Source: Limisphaerales bacterium (GTDB lineage Bacteria > Verrucomicrobiota > Verrucomicrobiia > Limisphaerales > BOG-1460). Taken from it: DNA of 34,105 bases. The position numbers and the translations under genes were made by a program. Position 1 is the first letter of the stretch, and the number at the start of each line of letters is the position of its first letter. A model generated the notes under the pieces. It was not told the DNA's origin. It searched no databases and saw nothing but the letters and a program-made list of their open reading frames with translations. The stretch spans positions 9,317 to 43,421 of the forward strand of contig PLQC01000068.1 in NCBI GenBank assembly GCA_003159675.1. The letters run 5' to 3'. Shown piece after piece: positions 14,781-23,235 of this stretch.

Positions 14781-15695
14781 GTGCGACGTGCGCTTTCAAT
14801 TCCGATTCTGCTGTTGCTTCTGGCGACCTCGGGCTGCAGAAAGTCATCCGACTCCGGCCTGCCGATTTACACCGGCACCCAACTGCAGACCAACAGCTCG
14901 CGGCAGATGTTCCAGGTCAAAGGCCTGGTCCTGGAAGTGAAGCCGCGAGAAAAATCGGTGACCATCAAGCACGAGGAGATTCCCGGGTACATGCCGGGCA
15001 TGACCATGCCGTTTGACGTGAGGGACACCAATGAGCTGGCCGGACTGGAAGCGGGCGATCCCGTTTCCTTCCGCCTGACCGTCACGGATACCGAGGGATG
15101 GATCGATCAAATCCGGAAGACCGGGGCCAAGACGAACCTGCTGCCGACGAGCGGGCCGTTCCGCCGGGTGCGGGATGTCGAGCCGTTGAACGAGGGGGAT
15201 CTGCTGCCGGAATATCATTTTACAAACCAGCTCGGCCACGCCTTCGCCACGACGGAATTCAAAGGACAGGCGCTTGCGATCGAATTCCTCTTTACCCGCT
15301 GTCCGCTGCCGAACTTCTGTCCGCGCATGGCGAACAACTTTGAGGCGGCGCAGAATTCCCTGCGGGCCATGACCAATGCCCCGGTCCGCTGGCATCTGCT
15401 CACTCTTTCCTTCGACCCCGAATTCGACACGCCGCCGGTGCTCAAGGCCTATGCGGAGAATCACCATTACGATCCCGCCCGCTGGACCTTTGCCACCGGC
15501 GACCTCATGGACATCACGGCCATCGGCGAACAGTTCGGCCTCACCTTCTGGCACGATGAAACCGGCAGTCTCAGCCACAATGTGCGCACGGTGGTGATCG
15601 ATGCCTCCGGCCGCGTCCAAAAAATCCTCATCGGCAACCAATGGACACCCGGGGAACTGGTGGTGGAGATGATGAAGGCGGCGACGGCGAAGTGA
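14781..15695 (+). CDS. SCO1/SenC-type copper lipoprotein with CusF-like domain
   Basis: A 304-residue lipoprotein. Signal VRRALSIPILLLLLATSGC ends in a lipobox (ATSGC). A CusF-like domain (about residues 45-115) contains VTIKHEEIPGYMPGMTMPF, with Met residues able to bind copper. The SCO/thioredoxin-like domain (about residues 135-300) has the cysteine pair in TRCPLPNFCPRM and the conserved His in LSHNVRT. SCO proteins deliver copper to cytochrome c oxidase or act as thiol-redox proteins. The cysteine pair is C-x5-C instead of the usual C-x3-C. GTG at 14781 is chosen because it begins the signal peptide; the upstream frame overlaps a repeat and a pseudogene. No oxidase genes are in the window. 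Confidence 0.85.
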   Translation: MRRALSIPILLLLLATSGCRKSSDSGLPIYTGTQLQTNSSRQMFQVKGLVLEVKPREKSVTIKHEEIPGYMPGMTMPFDVRDTNELAGLEAGDPVSFRLTVTDTEGWIDQIRKTGAKTNLLPTSGPFRRVRDVEPLNEGDLLPEYHFTNQLGHAFATTEFKGQALAIEFLFTRCPLPNFCPRMANNFEAAQNSLRAMTNAPVRWHLLTLSFDPEFDTPPVLKAYAENHHYDPARWTFATGDLMDITAIGEQFGLTFWHDETGSLSHNVRTVVIDASGRVQKILIGNQWTPGELVVEMMKAATAK

Positions 15696-15712
15696 CCGGC
15701 CGGTCCGAAGCC

Positions 15713-18040
15713 TCACGCCAGATCCACGGGATCGACGTCCACCGTCAGCGTCACGTCCTCGGGCAACGCCAGCGAGTGGATCATTTTCGCAAGCTGCCGG
15801 CTGAGCGCGCTCATGTGTTGCGTGCGCAGCATGATCTGGTGGCGATAGAACGTTTCCGCCCGCAGCAGCGGCGCGGGCGCAGGGCCGGCGAGAATCAAAT
15901 CCTTGAACGGGCCTGATGCCGTGCGGACGCCCGGCCCGCCTTGTGGCGGCAGCCCCAGGCTCTTTTCCAGCTCGCGCTTCAAATGGTCCGCCGAGAACCG
16001 CACCTTGTCCTCGTTGCGCCCCTTGAGCGTGAGCAGGGCGACGCGGCCGAAGGGCGGGTAGTTCAATTGCCTCCGAAATTCGAGTTCCTGTTCGTAAAAG
16101 CCGGCGAAATCATGCCGGCGCGCGTATTGAATCGCCGGATGAAACGGCGTGAAGGCCTGCACGAAGACTTCGCCTTCGATGTCGCCGCGCCCCGCGCGCC
16201 CGGCCACCTGCGTGAGCAGTTGAAACGTGCGTTCGGCCGCGCGGAAGTCCGGTTGATGGAGCGCCAGGTCGGCGTAGATGATGCCGACGAGGGTGACGTT
16301 TGGAAAATGGAGCCCTTTGGCGATCATCTGGGTGCCGACGAGAATGTCGATTTTTCCCGCCCGGAAATCACCCAGGATGCGACGGTAATCCTCCTTCCGC
16401 TTCAGCGCGTCGGAATCCATGCGCACGACGCGCGCATGGGGGAAGAGTTTTGCGAGGGTCTCCTCCACTTTCTGCGTGCCCAGGCCGGCGTAGCGGATCT
16501 GCGGATTCCGGCACTTCTGGTTCGGGCAGGCGGTCGGAACCGGCTCGGCATGGCCGCAAACATGGCATTGGAGTTTTTGTTCCTGGCGATGGTAGGTGAG
16601 CGCGACGCTGCAGTCGGGGCATTGCGCGACGAAACCGCAGAGGGGGCATTGGAGCGAGCTGGAATAGCCGCGCCGGTTCAGGAAGAGAATGGTTTGCTCG
16701 CCGCGTTCGAGCCGCTGCGTGATGGCTTCCTTGAGCTGGGGCGAGAAGATCGGAATGGCCCGGCCTTTGCGCATGGCCTGCCGCAGGTCGATGACCCGCA
16801 CGTGCGGCATTTTCTGGTTGTCCACGCGCTCGGGCAGTTCGAGCAGGGTGTACTTGCCGTTCCGGCAGTTGAAATAACTCTCGAGCGAAGGCGTGGCCGA
16901 ACCGAGCACGACGGGCGCGCCCTCCATGCGGCCGCGCATGATGGCGACGTCGCGCGCGTGGTAGCGGGGGGCTTCCTCCTGCTTGTAGGTGTGCTCATGT
17001 TCCTCGTCCACGATGATGAGGCCGAGGGGATCCACCGGCGCGAAGATTGCCGAGCGGGCGCCAATGGCGATGCGCGCGCGTCCCTGCCGGATTTTGTGCC
17101 ATTCGTCGTGGCGTTCGCCGGCGGAGAGATGGCTGTGCAACACGGCCACGAGGGTCTGCAGCGGGCCGGTGCTGAACCGCGCCTTGAATCGCTCCACGGT
17201 TTGCGGGGTGAGGGCAATCTCCGGCACGAGCACGATGGCGCCTTTGCCCCGCTCCAGCGCGTGGGCGATGGCCTGTAAATAAACTTCCGTCTTGCCGCTG
17301 CCAGTGACGCCGTGCAGCAGAAAGGCGGTTGGATGCAGCGAGCGGAGGGGGCCGGGAATTGCGCGCCGCGCCACTTCTGCATTCCTGGTTCCAGATTCTT
17401 CAAACGTTCCATCCGTCGCCGCGTTGATCTTCTCGAGGGCGGCAGCCTGCGCGGGGTTCAATGGCAGCGGTTGCGTTGGCAGGATCTGTTCGAGCGCATA
17501 CGGATCACGCTCCGAAATCTGCGGAGCGATGGTGACCAACCCCTTCTCCTCCAGCCGCCGGACTGTTGCCGTCGTGGTTCCCGCCAGTTCGAGGAGTTCC
17601 TGCAGCGGCACGTCGCGCCGCTCTTCGATGATTTTCCAGAGTTCGCGCTGGCGCCTCGGCAGCTTCGGCAGTTCCCCGCTGAAGGACAGTGCGCAGACGT
17701 GGAGCCGTTCGCGCCATCCGGCCTGTTCCCTGCGGACGACCTCCGGCAGAACACTTTTCAACGCGATCTCCGGGGCGCAGCAGTAGTAGTCGGCGATCCA
17801 TCGCGCCAGTTTCAGGACGCCGGGGGTGACCGGCGCCTGGGCGCCGATGACTTTGATGATGGACTTCAGTTTTGCGCGCGCCGACTCCTCCGCCAGCGCC
17901 GTCACGCAGCCGAGCACTTTGCGCACCCCGAACGGCACCTGCACCCGGCTGCCGACGTCGATGCGGCCCGTCAACTCGGGGGGAATCAGGTAATCGAACT
18001 CCTTTCGAAGCGCGAGTTCCAGTGTGACGCGGGCGATCAT
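15713..18040 (-). CDS. priA: Primosomal protein N' (replication restart helicase)
   Basis: A 775-residue superfamily-2 helicase. The N-terminal DNA-binding domain begins MIARVTLELALRKEFDYLIP. Walker A is GVTGSGKTE and the DEAH-like box is IIVDEEHEHTYKQ. The cysteine-rich zinc module is CPLCGFVAQCPDCSVALTYH followed by CHVCGH and CPNQKC. The helicase motifs GTQMIAKGLHFPNVTLVG and QVAGRAGRG follow. PriA reloads the replisome at stalled forks. The frame is open well upstream of the ATG at 18040, but the conserved N-terminus starts there. A non-conserved insertion (about residues 205-240, ESGTRNAEVARRAIPG) sits in front of Walker A. Its stop is 17 bp from the SCO gene (convergent); the lytic transglycosylase gene is divergent. 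Confidence 0.95.
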   Translation of the reverse strand: MIARVTLELALRKEFDYLIPPELTGRIDVGSRVQVPFGVRKVLGCVTALAEESARAKLKSIIKVIGAQAPVTPGVLKLARWIADYYCCAPEIALKSVLPEVVRREQAGWRERLHVCALSFSGELPKLPRRQRELWKIIEERRDVPLQELLELAGTTTATVRRLEEKGLVTIAPQISERDPYALEQILPTQPLPLNPAQAAALEKINAATDGTFEESGTRNAEVARRAIPGPLRSLHPTAFLLHGVTGSGKTEVYLQAIAHALERGKGAIVLVPEIALTPQTVERFKARFSTGPLQTLVAVLHSHLSAGERHDEWHKIRQGRARIAIGARSAIFAPVDPLGLIIVDEEHEHTYKQEEAPRYHARDVAIMRGRMEGAPVVLGSATPSLESYFNCRNGKYTLLELPERVDNQKMPHVRVIDLRQAMRKGRAIPIFSPQLKEAITQRLERGEQTILFLNRRGYSSSLQCPLCGFVAQCPDCSVALTYHRQEQKLQCHVCGHAEPVPTACPNQKCRNPQIRYAGLGTQKVEETLAKLFPHARVVRMDSDALKRKEDYRRILGDFRAGKIDILVGTQMIAKGLHFPNVTLVGIIYADLALHQPDFRAAERTFQLLTQVAGRAGRGDIEGEVFVQAFTPFHPAIQYARRHDFAGFYEQELEFRRQLNYPPFGRVALLTLKGRNEDKVRFSADHLKRELEKSLGLPPQGGPGVRTASGPFKDLILAGPAPAPLLRAETFYRHQIMLRTQHMSALSRQLAKMIHSLALPEDVTLTVDVDPVDLA

Positions 18041-18053
18041 TGCGGGTGGAAGG

Positions 18054-18074
18054 TTGAGCGTTGAGGGTTGGGTG
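18054..18074. repeat. 7-bp tandem repeat upstream of priA
   Basis: Three diverged units TTGAGCG, TTGAGGG and TTGGGTG lie 13 bp upstream of the priA start codon. It is another of the short degenerate arrays placed at gene borders. Confidence 0.5.
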
Positions 18075-18163
18075 TCAAGCGCGGCGGCCCGGTTGGCGCT
18101 GCGGCATGGACCGCAAGCTCGATTCTTTTCGACCTGCGCCGTTCGATCCATTAAGAGAAGGCC

Positions 18164-18769
18164 GTGACACGTCGTTGGATTCTGCTTTCGATCTTCATCC
18201 TCGTAGTGGGGGCGGCGTTGTATTTCTGGCGGGAAGGGAGGCTCGAAAAAAAATTCCTTCCCCAAATCGGCGCGGCGGCGCGGCGGTATGGTGTCGATCC
18301 GCTCCTCATCAGGGCGGTGGTGTGGCGGGAGAGCGGATTTCATCCGGAGGCGCGCGGAACCAGGGGGGAAATCGGCCTGATGCAGATTCAGGAGAACTCG
18401 GCCCGGGAGTGGGCGGATGCGGAGCACCTCCAGTCCTTCACGCACGAGCATTGTTTTGACCCGGGCACCAATGTGCTGGCAGGCACCTTCTACCTCGGCA
18501 GGCTTCTGCGACGTTATGGCGGCGCGGATGACGCGGTTCCCTATGCCCTGGCGGATTACAATGCCGGGCGGAGCAATGTGTTGAAGTGGAAGAGCGCCGG
18601 CGCGGCCACCAACAGCGCCGTGTTCCTGAAGCAAATCGGTTTTGCGGCCACGAGGAGCTACGTCAAATCCGTGATGCGGCGGTATGCCTTTTATCGCTTT
18701 CTTTCCCGGACGGGCTGGCAGGGCGCAGCGTGCCCGGCGTGCGAGCCCTGGGCGGAAGAGCGCCGGTGA
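18164..18769 (+). CDS. Lytic transglycosylase (SLT domain), membrane-anchored
   Basis: A 201-residue protein. An N-terminal membrane helix (WILLSIFILVVGAALYF) is followed by a Slt70-type domain: YGVDPLLIRAVVWRESGFHP with the catalytic Glu in WRESGF, then GEIGLMQIQENSA and YALADYNAGRSNVLKW. It cleaves the MurNAc-GlcNAc bond of peptidoglycan with formation of 1,6-anhydro-MurNAc. The start is GTG with AGAAGG about six bases upstream. The C-terminal Cys pair (CPAC) is near the end. The gene is divergent from priA. Confidence 0.9.
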   Translation: MTRRWILLSIFILVVGAALYFWREGRLEKKFLPQIGAAARRYGVDPLLIRAVVWRESGFHPEARGTRGEIGLMQIQENSAREWADAEHLQSFTHEHCFDPGTNVLAGTFYLGRLLRRYGGADDAVPYALADYNAGRSNVLKWKSAGAATNSAVFLKQIGFAATRSYVKSVMRRYAFYRFLSRTGWQGAACPACEPWAEERR

Positions 18770-18814
18770 ACCGGCCCCGGCCGGATCCCGGCGGCATCCG
18801 CGCCGCATGGCGGA

Positions 18815-19543
18815 TCAATCGCGCGAGATTTCGCGGAGCGCCTGTTCCAGCTCTTTTCGCAGCGCCTCGCGGTCGGCATCCGAGGCGTCGCGCGGGACAT
18901 GGATGGGTTTTCCAGCAAAAATATCGCACCGCGCAAACGGCAGCGGCACCTGGAAGCGGTCCCAGCTTTTCGCGCGGAGTTTCCGGTCCAGGAAATAAGA
19001 GACCGGCACGATGGCGAGTCCGGTGAGTTGCGCCGTGGAGATCACCCCGTCCTGCACCTGGTAGCCGGGGCCGCGCGGTCCGTCGGGCGTGATCGCCAGG
19101 TCGTAGCCGGCTTCGGCCAAGGAGACCATTTCGCGGAGCGCCTGCGGTCCGCGGCGGCTGGAGGAGCCGCGGACCGGCTGGACGTTGAAGAGCTCGAGGA
19201 CGCGCGTCAGCAGGCCGCCATCCCGGCTCGCGCTGACCATGGCCGCCAGCCGCCGTTCCGGGGCCCGACGCAGCACGTATCGGCGGTACATCATCAGGGA
19301 CAGCGCTAGCCGGTTGTGCCAGATCGCGAAAATGAACCGCTCGCGCGGCGCACCGGCGAAGAGGCCGGAGGCGTCGTTCAATCGGTATCGCAGGGTGCCG
19401 GCGACGCAGCGCACCAGTCCATAGATCAGCAGGGCCGCGACGCGTTGACGCCACCGGGGCCTGTGCGGGATGATCACACCGGAGGTGGACCTTTTCGGCG
19501 TGTTCGCAGGGTTCTCCGGCGCTGAACTGACTTCGGGCATCAT
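18815..19543 (-). CDS. Lysophospholipid acyltransferase family protein (DUF374)
   Basis: A 242-residue protein of the LPLAT superfamily. The N-terminal hydrophobic segment (VAALLIYGLVRCVAGTL) is followed by IFAIWHNRLALSLMMYRR. The catalytic His is within WHNR. SASRDGGLLTRVLELFN, RGSSSRRGPQALREM and DLAITPDGPRGP are the DUF374 blocks, and the last segment resembles an acyl-phosphate binding motif. DUF374 proteins are thought to acylate lipid A precursors or lysophospholipids; the exact substrate is not known here. The start overlaps the ruvA stop by 4 bp (ATGA), so it is the last gene of the ruvC-ruvA operon. Confidence 0.88.
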   Translation of the reverse strand: MMPEVSSAPENPANTPKRSTSGVIIPHRPRWRQRVAALLIYGLVRCVAGTLRYRLNDASGLFAGAPRERFIFAIWHNRLALSLMMYRRYVLRRAPERRLAAMVSASRDGGLLTRVLELFNVQPVRGSSSRRGPQALREMVSLAEAGYDLAITPDGPRGPGYQVQDGVISTAQLTGLAIVPVSYFLDRKLRAKSWDRFQVPLPFARCDIFAGKPIHVPRDASDADREALRKELEQALREISRD

Positions 19544-20145
19544 GTCCCCTTTTTCAAGCAGGCGCGGACGAGGTCTTCCACGGTGGCTTGGGGACCCAGC
19601 GCAGCCTGTGCCTGACGGATGGAATCCTGCGCTTCGATTTGTTTGAAGCCGAGCGCGAGCAATGCGAGGACGGCGTCGTTAAGCCGCTGTTCGTCCGGGG
19701 AAAGGCCGCGTCTGGCGCTGGCGGCTTCCCAGGCGCCGGCCATGCCGATTTTGTCCTTCAGCTCCACCACGATGCGTTCCGCCGTTTTCTTGCCGACCCC
19801 GGAAACTTGTGAGAGCACTTTGACGTCGCCGTTGGCGACCGCGCCGCGAAAGGCGGTGACGCTGATGCCGCTGAGGATATTCAGGGCGATTTTCGGCCCG
19901 ATGCCGCTGACGTTATTGACCAGCAGCCGGAACAGATCGCGCTCGTCGGACGTCATGAACCCGTAGAGCGTCTGCGCGTCTTCGCGCACGATCAACTGGG
20001 TCAGCAATTTCACCGGCTGCCCGGGCTGCGGCAATTTGGCATGGGAAGAAAGGGGAATGAGGGCTTCGTAACCGACTCCATTCACATCCACGACGACATG
20101 GGTGGGAAGCGCCTCGACAAGCCTGCCGTGAAGGAATGTGATCAT
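19540..20145 (-). CDS. ruvA: Holliday junction branch migration protein RuvA
   Basis: A 201-residue RuvA. MITFLHGRLVEALPTHVVVDV opens the OB domain. Tandem helix-hairpin-helix motifs follow: LVNNVSGIGPKIALNIL and LSQVSGVGKKTAERIVVELKDK. The C-terminal three-helix domain (DAVLALLALGFKQIEAQDSI) regulates RuvB. RuvA binds four-way junctions and recruits RuvB. The ATG at 20145 has GAGGTAAC eight bases upstream; longer upstream frames lack homology. The start overlaps a small upstream ORF as ATGA. No ruvB is in the window. Confidence 0.96.
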   Translation of the reverse strand: MITFLHGRLVEALPTHVVVDVNGVGYEALIPLSSHAKLPQPGQPVKLLTQLIVREDAQTLYGFMTSDERDLFRLLVNNVSGIGPKIALNILSGISVTAFRGAVANGDVKVLSQVSGVGKKTAERIVVELKDKIGMAGAWEAASARRGLSPDEQRLNDAVLALLALGFKQIEAQDSIRQAQAALGPQATVEDLVRACLKKGT

Positions 20146-20264
20146 GGGATCGTTACCTCGTTCAATCGTTGAATCGGGACGACGCGTGGGCGGCGGACCG
20201 ATGTCGTGTCGCAATCCTCCGACGCTTCAGCCGCCTCCGCCAGTTCCTGTGGGTCGGTGTTCAT
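20142..20264 (-). CDS. Candidate 40-residue protein between ruvC and ruvA
   Basis: The ORF starts MNTDPQELAEAAEASED and ends in a basic/hydrophobic tail. Its ATG has GAGG six bases upstream, eight bases after the ruvC stop. Its TGA overlaps the ruvA start (ATGA). The coupling and binding site argue for translation. Against it, the last third is encoded by sequence resembling the CAACGATTC-type tandem repeat and by the ruvA ribosome binding site. I recognise no family. Confidence 0.45.
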   Translation of the reverse strand: MNTDPQELAEAAEASEDCDTTSVRRPRVVPIQRLNEVTIP

Positions 20265-20272
20265 CCCACGCC

Positions 20273-20881
20273 TCAAATACGTTTGCGGGGCTCGAGGGTG
20301 TAACGCCCGCTTTCCTGCGCGTGCGCCAGAGCCAGCGCCAGGGCGTCCGCCGCGTCCGGCGCGGGCAGGGACGGCAGATGCAACATCCGCTGAACCATCC
20401 TGGCCACGGCGAACTTTTGCGCCGCGCCATAACCGACGATGGCCTGTTTGACTTTGCGCGGCGCGAGTTCGTAGATTTCCAGGCCCGCTTCCGCGATGAC
20501 GGCCAGGGCGGCGCCGCGCGCTTCTCCCATGACGATGGCGGTCTGGAGGTTTTGGGCGTAGAAAATGCCTTCCACGACGCACACCGTCGGCTGGTGCCGC
20601 ATCAGGACCTCGCGAAGTGTCTGGACAATTTTCACCAGGCAACGCGAGTGCGCCCAGGCCGACGGACAGGTAACGGTGCCATGCACAAGTGTTTGCGGAT
20701 GGGGTTTCGCGCATCGAATGACGCCGTACCCGCTGCCCCGAAGCGAGGGGTCCAGGCCAAGGATGACGGGAGAGGATGCAGGATTCGGGCGGAGAGTCGG
20801 CTCGATGGCGGGCGCCGGCGCACGTTGAACCCGGTTCAGGCGCTCTTCCATCCGCTTGAATTGCTGCGGCGTGATGCCCAT
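20273..20881 (-). CDS. ruvC: Crossover junction endodeoxyribonuclease RuvC
   Basis: A 202-residue resolvase. VILGLDPSLRGSGYGVI, VCVVEGIFYAQNLQTAIVMG and PAPDAADALALALAHA carry the four catalytic acids, here D44, E104, D176 and D179. The family cuts Holliday junctions symmetrically. There is an unusual N-terminal extension of about 38 residues (MGITPQQFKRMEERLNRVQR and a Pro/Ala-rich part) before the first catalytic strand. No ATG, GTG or TTG was found at the usual start, so the extension appears real. It is the first gene of the operon with ruvA and the acyltransferase. Confidence 0.92.
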   Translation of the reverse strand: MGITPQQFKRMEERLNRVQRAPAPAIEPTLRPNPASSPVILGLDPSLRGSGYGVIRCAKPHPQTLVHGTVTCPSAWAHSRCLVKIVQTLREVLMRHQPTVCVVEGIFYAQNLQTAIVMGEARGAALAVIAEAGLEIYELAPRKVKQAIVGYGAAQKFAVARMVQRMLHLPSLPAPDAADALALALAHAQESGRYTLEPRKRI

Positions 20882-20983
20882 GGGTAAAGTGTGCCAACGC
20901 GCGCCGTTTTACAAAAGGAGAAAAGGACCGGTCCTCCGTTCCAACCACCAGCGCCAGACATGGCACCGTCGTGCCGGAATGCG

Positions 20984-22924
20984 TCAGTGATTCTGACGGG
21001 TATTGGGATTTTGGGCGGAGCCTTGCGAGTGAGCGGGGGCGCTGTATCGGACTGCGGGAACCTGACGCGTTTCCACACGCGGGGCGGCAGGCATGCTGGC
21101 TTCGGGCATCGGGGTGGCCCGGCGTTCCAGTTCCCTGGATTCCGCCGAAGGAGTCCAGGCGGATGTGCGAATCGCGGGCGGCTGCTGCGCGGTGGCCGAG
21201 GGTTGGATGAATGTTTGTTGTTCCCTGTTCTGGAAGTGCGGGGTGTCCTGACGAAACACTCGCGCGTTTTGCTGCTGAATCTGATTCTGAACCGGTGCCG
21301 GAGATGTGGTGCGCGGAACGGGCCCCCAGTTTTGGCGCCCCGGGTCCTGAGGCGGCCGTGGATTGATTTGAGTTGAAGGCATCTGGCGCCCTCCAGTCAC
21401 AGGTTGCTGCAGTCGCGTGGGGTTCTGAACGGGGGCCGGTTGGTTCCTGAATACGGGGATCGTTCCTGCCTGATGCTCGCGCTCGGGGGAATTGACGATG
21501 CCGAACTGCTGCCGGCCGGCGTCATGAGTGTAGGCGGGGGTCCTGCCAGCCTGCGGGAGGCTGCCGCGGCGCGGCCCGGGGTTGATGCCTTGACCCACCA
21601 ACGCCGTCTGGTGCGTCGGGGTCGGCAGATTCGGACGAAAGACCGTCAGGCTGCGGCCATCCCGCTCGACCCGGTCAAAGCGGCCGGCCGTGGGTCCGGC
21701 GGCATCGCGGATTTGCAGCCGGTGGATTTGTGTATGGGTTGCGGCGGCAACACGACTCACCGGAACGCCGGCGTTGATGAACGCTCTGTTCTGGCCGAGA
21801 ACACCCCTGCCGACGACGCTGCGGTCGAAGAATCCATGCACGTCACGCTCGGCAACCAGGTGGCCGCGCAGATGATGATCGGAGACAAAATTCATCCCGA
21901 CGAAGGCGAAGTCAGCCATCGGCAGACCGAAGCTGAAGCTGAATCCGACGGGGGTACCGAAGTAAGTGAATCCGACTCCCGGTGTGAAGCAGGCCGTGGG
22001 TGGCAGCGGCGCCCAACCGCAGTAGGAAGGAGTATATCGCCAGCTCACCCAGGCGGGACCCCAAACGGTGTCCGGCGCCCAACACCAGCCCCAGCGCCGG
22101 TGATGAAACCAGCGGCCATAATGAAAGGGAGCCCAGCCCCAGGTGTAGTCGGAAACCCAATACCAGCCGCAATCCGAGTAGGCCCAGTAGCCTCTGTCGC
22201 AGTAGGGCCGCCAGGCCGGGTTCGCGGCGACAACCGTGGGCTGCCAGCACCTGCCGTAGCCGCCGATGTTCACCCAATTCCCGTAAGGCGCCAATGAATC
22301 ATAAAAATAGGCGGAAGCAACGTTGGCTTGTTCGGGCGGCTGACTGCCTTCCACAACCGCGACCGATGGTTCGGACCCGGTTGCTTCAGTCGCAGAATCC
22401 GGAGCCGGAGAGGAGGCAGACGTTCCGGTCGCAGGAGCCGATTGACCATTATAGACCGGCGGCGCCCATCCGGCGGCTGAACTGGCTTTCAGTGCCTGAT
22501 CGTGCTGAATCATCGCCGTGACAACCATCCCGGGCACGCCCGTGTCATTCAGGTAAACGATGGCGTCCGAGTCCAGGTTGAAAGTGCTCGGGGAATTCGT
22601 CACAAAGGACAGCATGACGCTTTCGTCCACGCCCGCCTGGGCGAGTTTCAGTACATCGGCGGATGGAGCCGTGAGGTTGACGTTTTGGGGAGGAACGGCT
22701 GCTGCGGAAACGATCTGTCCCGGGGCGTTCTCGAGCCGCTCCTCCGCCGCTTCCGGCGACGGCGCGTTTGTGTTCCCTGCCGGCTCAACCGCAGAGGAAG
22801 ATTGGTTCGTATCGGACGTGATGGCGGGTGCTGAATGTGCCGACTCCTGGTCGCATCCGCCCGCCAGCGGGAGCGCGGCCAGGGCCAGGCCCAAACTCCA
22901 TGTCCAGAGAATCTCTTGTTTCAT
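20984..22924 (-). CDS. Trp/Tyr-rich DUF6600-type lipoprotein
   Basis: A 646-residue secreted protein. MKQEILWTWSLGLALAALPL leads to lipobox AGGC. A Ser/Ala/Thr linker region contains one helical segment (SADVLKLAQAGVDESVMLSF). Residues about 210-330 are dense in Trp, Tyr and Gly: YGRCWQPTV, WRPYCDRGYWAYSDCGWYWV and WGWAPFHYGRWF, the hallmark of the DUF6600/YXWGXW proteins that abound in Verrucomicrobia. The remaining 300 residues are Pro/Gln/Asn-rich and probably unstructured. The ATG at 22924 has GGGAGTGG about nine bases upstream; the TTG 15 bp further is not used. Function is unknown, presumably at the cell envelope. Confidence 0.85.
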   Translation of the reverse strand: MKQEILWTWSLGLALAALPLAGGCDQESAHSAPAITSDTNQSSSAVEPAGNTNAPSPEAAEERLENAPGQIVSAAAVPPQNVNLTAPSADVLKLAQAGVDESVMLSFVTNSPSTFNLDSDAIVYLNDTGVPGMVVTAMIQHDQALKASSAAGWAPPVYNGQSAPATGTSASSPAPDSATEATGSEPSVAVVEGSQPPEQANVASAYFYDSLAPYGNWVNIGGYGRCWQPTVVAANPAWRPYCDRGYWAYSDCGWYWVSDYTWGWAPFHYGRWFHHRRWGWCWAPDTVWGPAWVSWRYTPSYCGWAPLPPTACFTPGVGFTYFGTPVGFSFSFGLPMADFAFVGMNFVSDHHLRGHLVAERDVHGFFDRSVVGRGVLGQNRAFINAGVPVSRVAAATHTQIHRLQIRDAAGPTAGRFDRVERDGRSLTVFRPNLPTPTHQTALVGQGINPGPRRGSLPQAGRTPAYTHDAGRQQFGIVNSPEREHQAGTIPVFRNQPAPVQNPTRLQQPVTGGRQMPSTQINPRPPQDPGRQNWGPVPRTTSPAPVQNQIQQQNARVFRQDTPHFQNREQQTFIQPSATAQQPPAIRTSAWTPSAESRELERRATPMPEASMPAAPRVETRQVPAVRYSAPAHSQGSAQNPNTRQNH

Positions 22925-23097
22925 AAGGTCCACTCCCAAGCCTACAGGTGTTTATGTGCGGATCACATTAGTTTGACTCGGTTAAAGCGGGGGCTATTCA
23001 AAGCGCGAAACTCCTGGTGCCTGACGGCTTACCGTGCCGATCGGAGAGTGTCCACCAAGCCCTATCCCCATCCAACCCAAATGAATGTGTTGCTGTC

Positions 23098-23125
23098 TTA
23101 ACGAAGACTTTCGTTCTTCTAATAA
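23098..23125 (+). promoter_or_regulatory. Predicted promoter of the receiver-YgbA pair
   Basis: TTAACG and TAATAA are separated by 16 bp. The leader to the ATG at 23236 would be about 105 bases. An ATG at 23140 (MAWGVAALFLL) with AAAGGG about eight bases upstream lies inside this leader. Confidence 0.35.
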
Positions 23126-23235
23126 AGGGTGCAAACCGGATGGCGTGGGGTGTCGCGGCACTTTTCCTGCTGACTGCGTTGCGGCTTTTAACCAAAATGA
23201 GGCAACCCGAGCGTTGCAGGCGAAGGCATCCGAAC

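Noticed and set aside
15941-17278. Long plus-strand frame antisense to priA
   Set aside because: It is a shadow of priA codon bias with no family resemblance.
18041-18808. Open extension upstream of priA that would add about 250 residues
   Set aside because: PriA homology begins exactly at the ATG at 18040, and the extension is antisense to the lytic transglycosylase.
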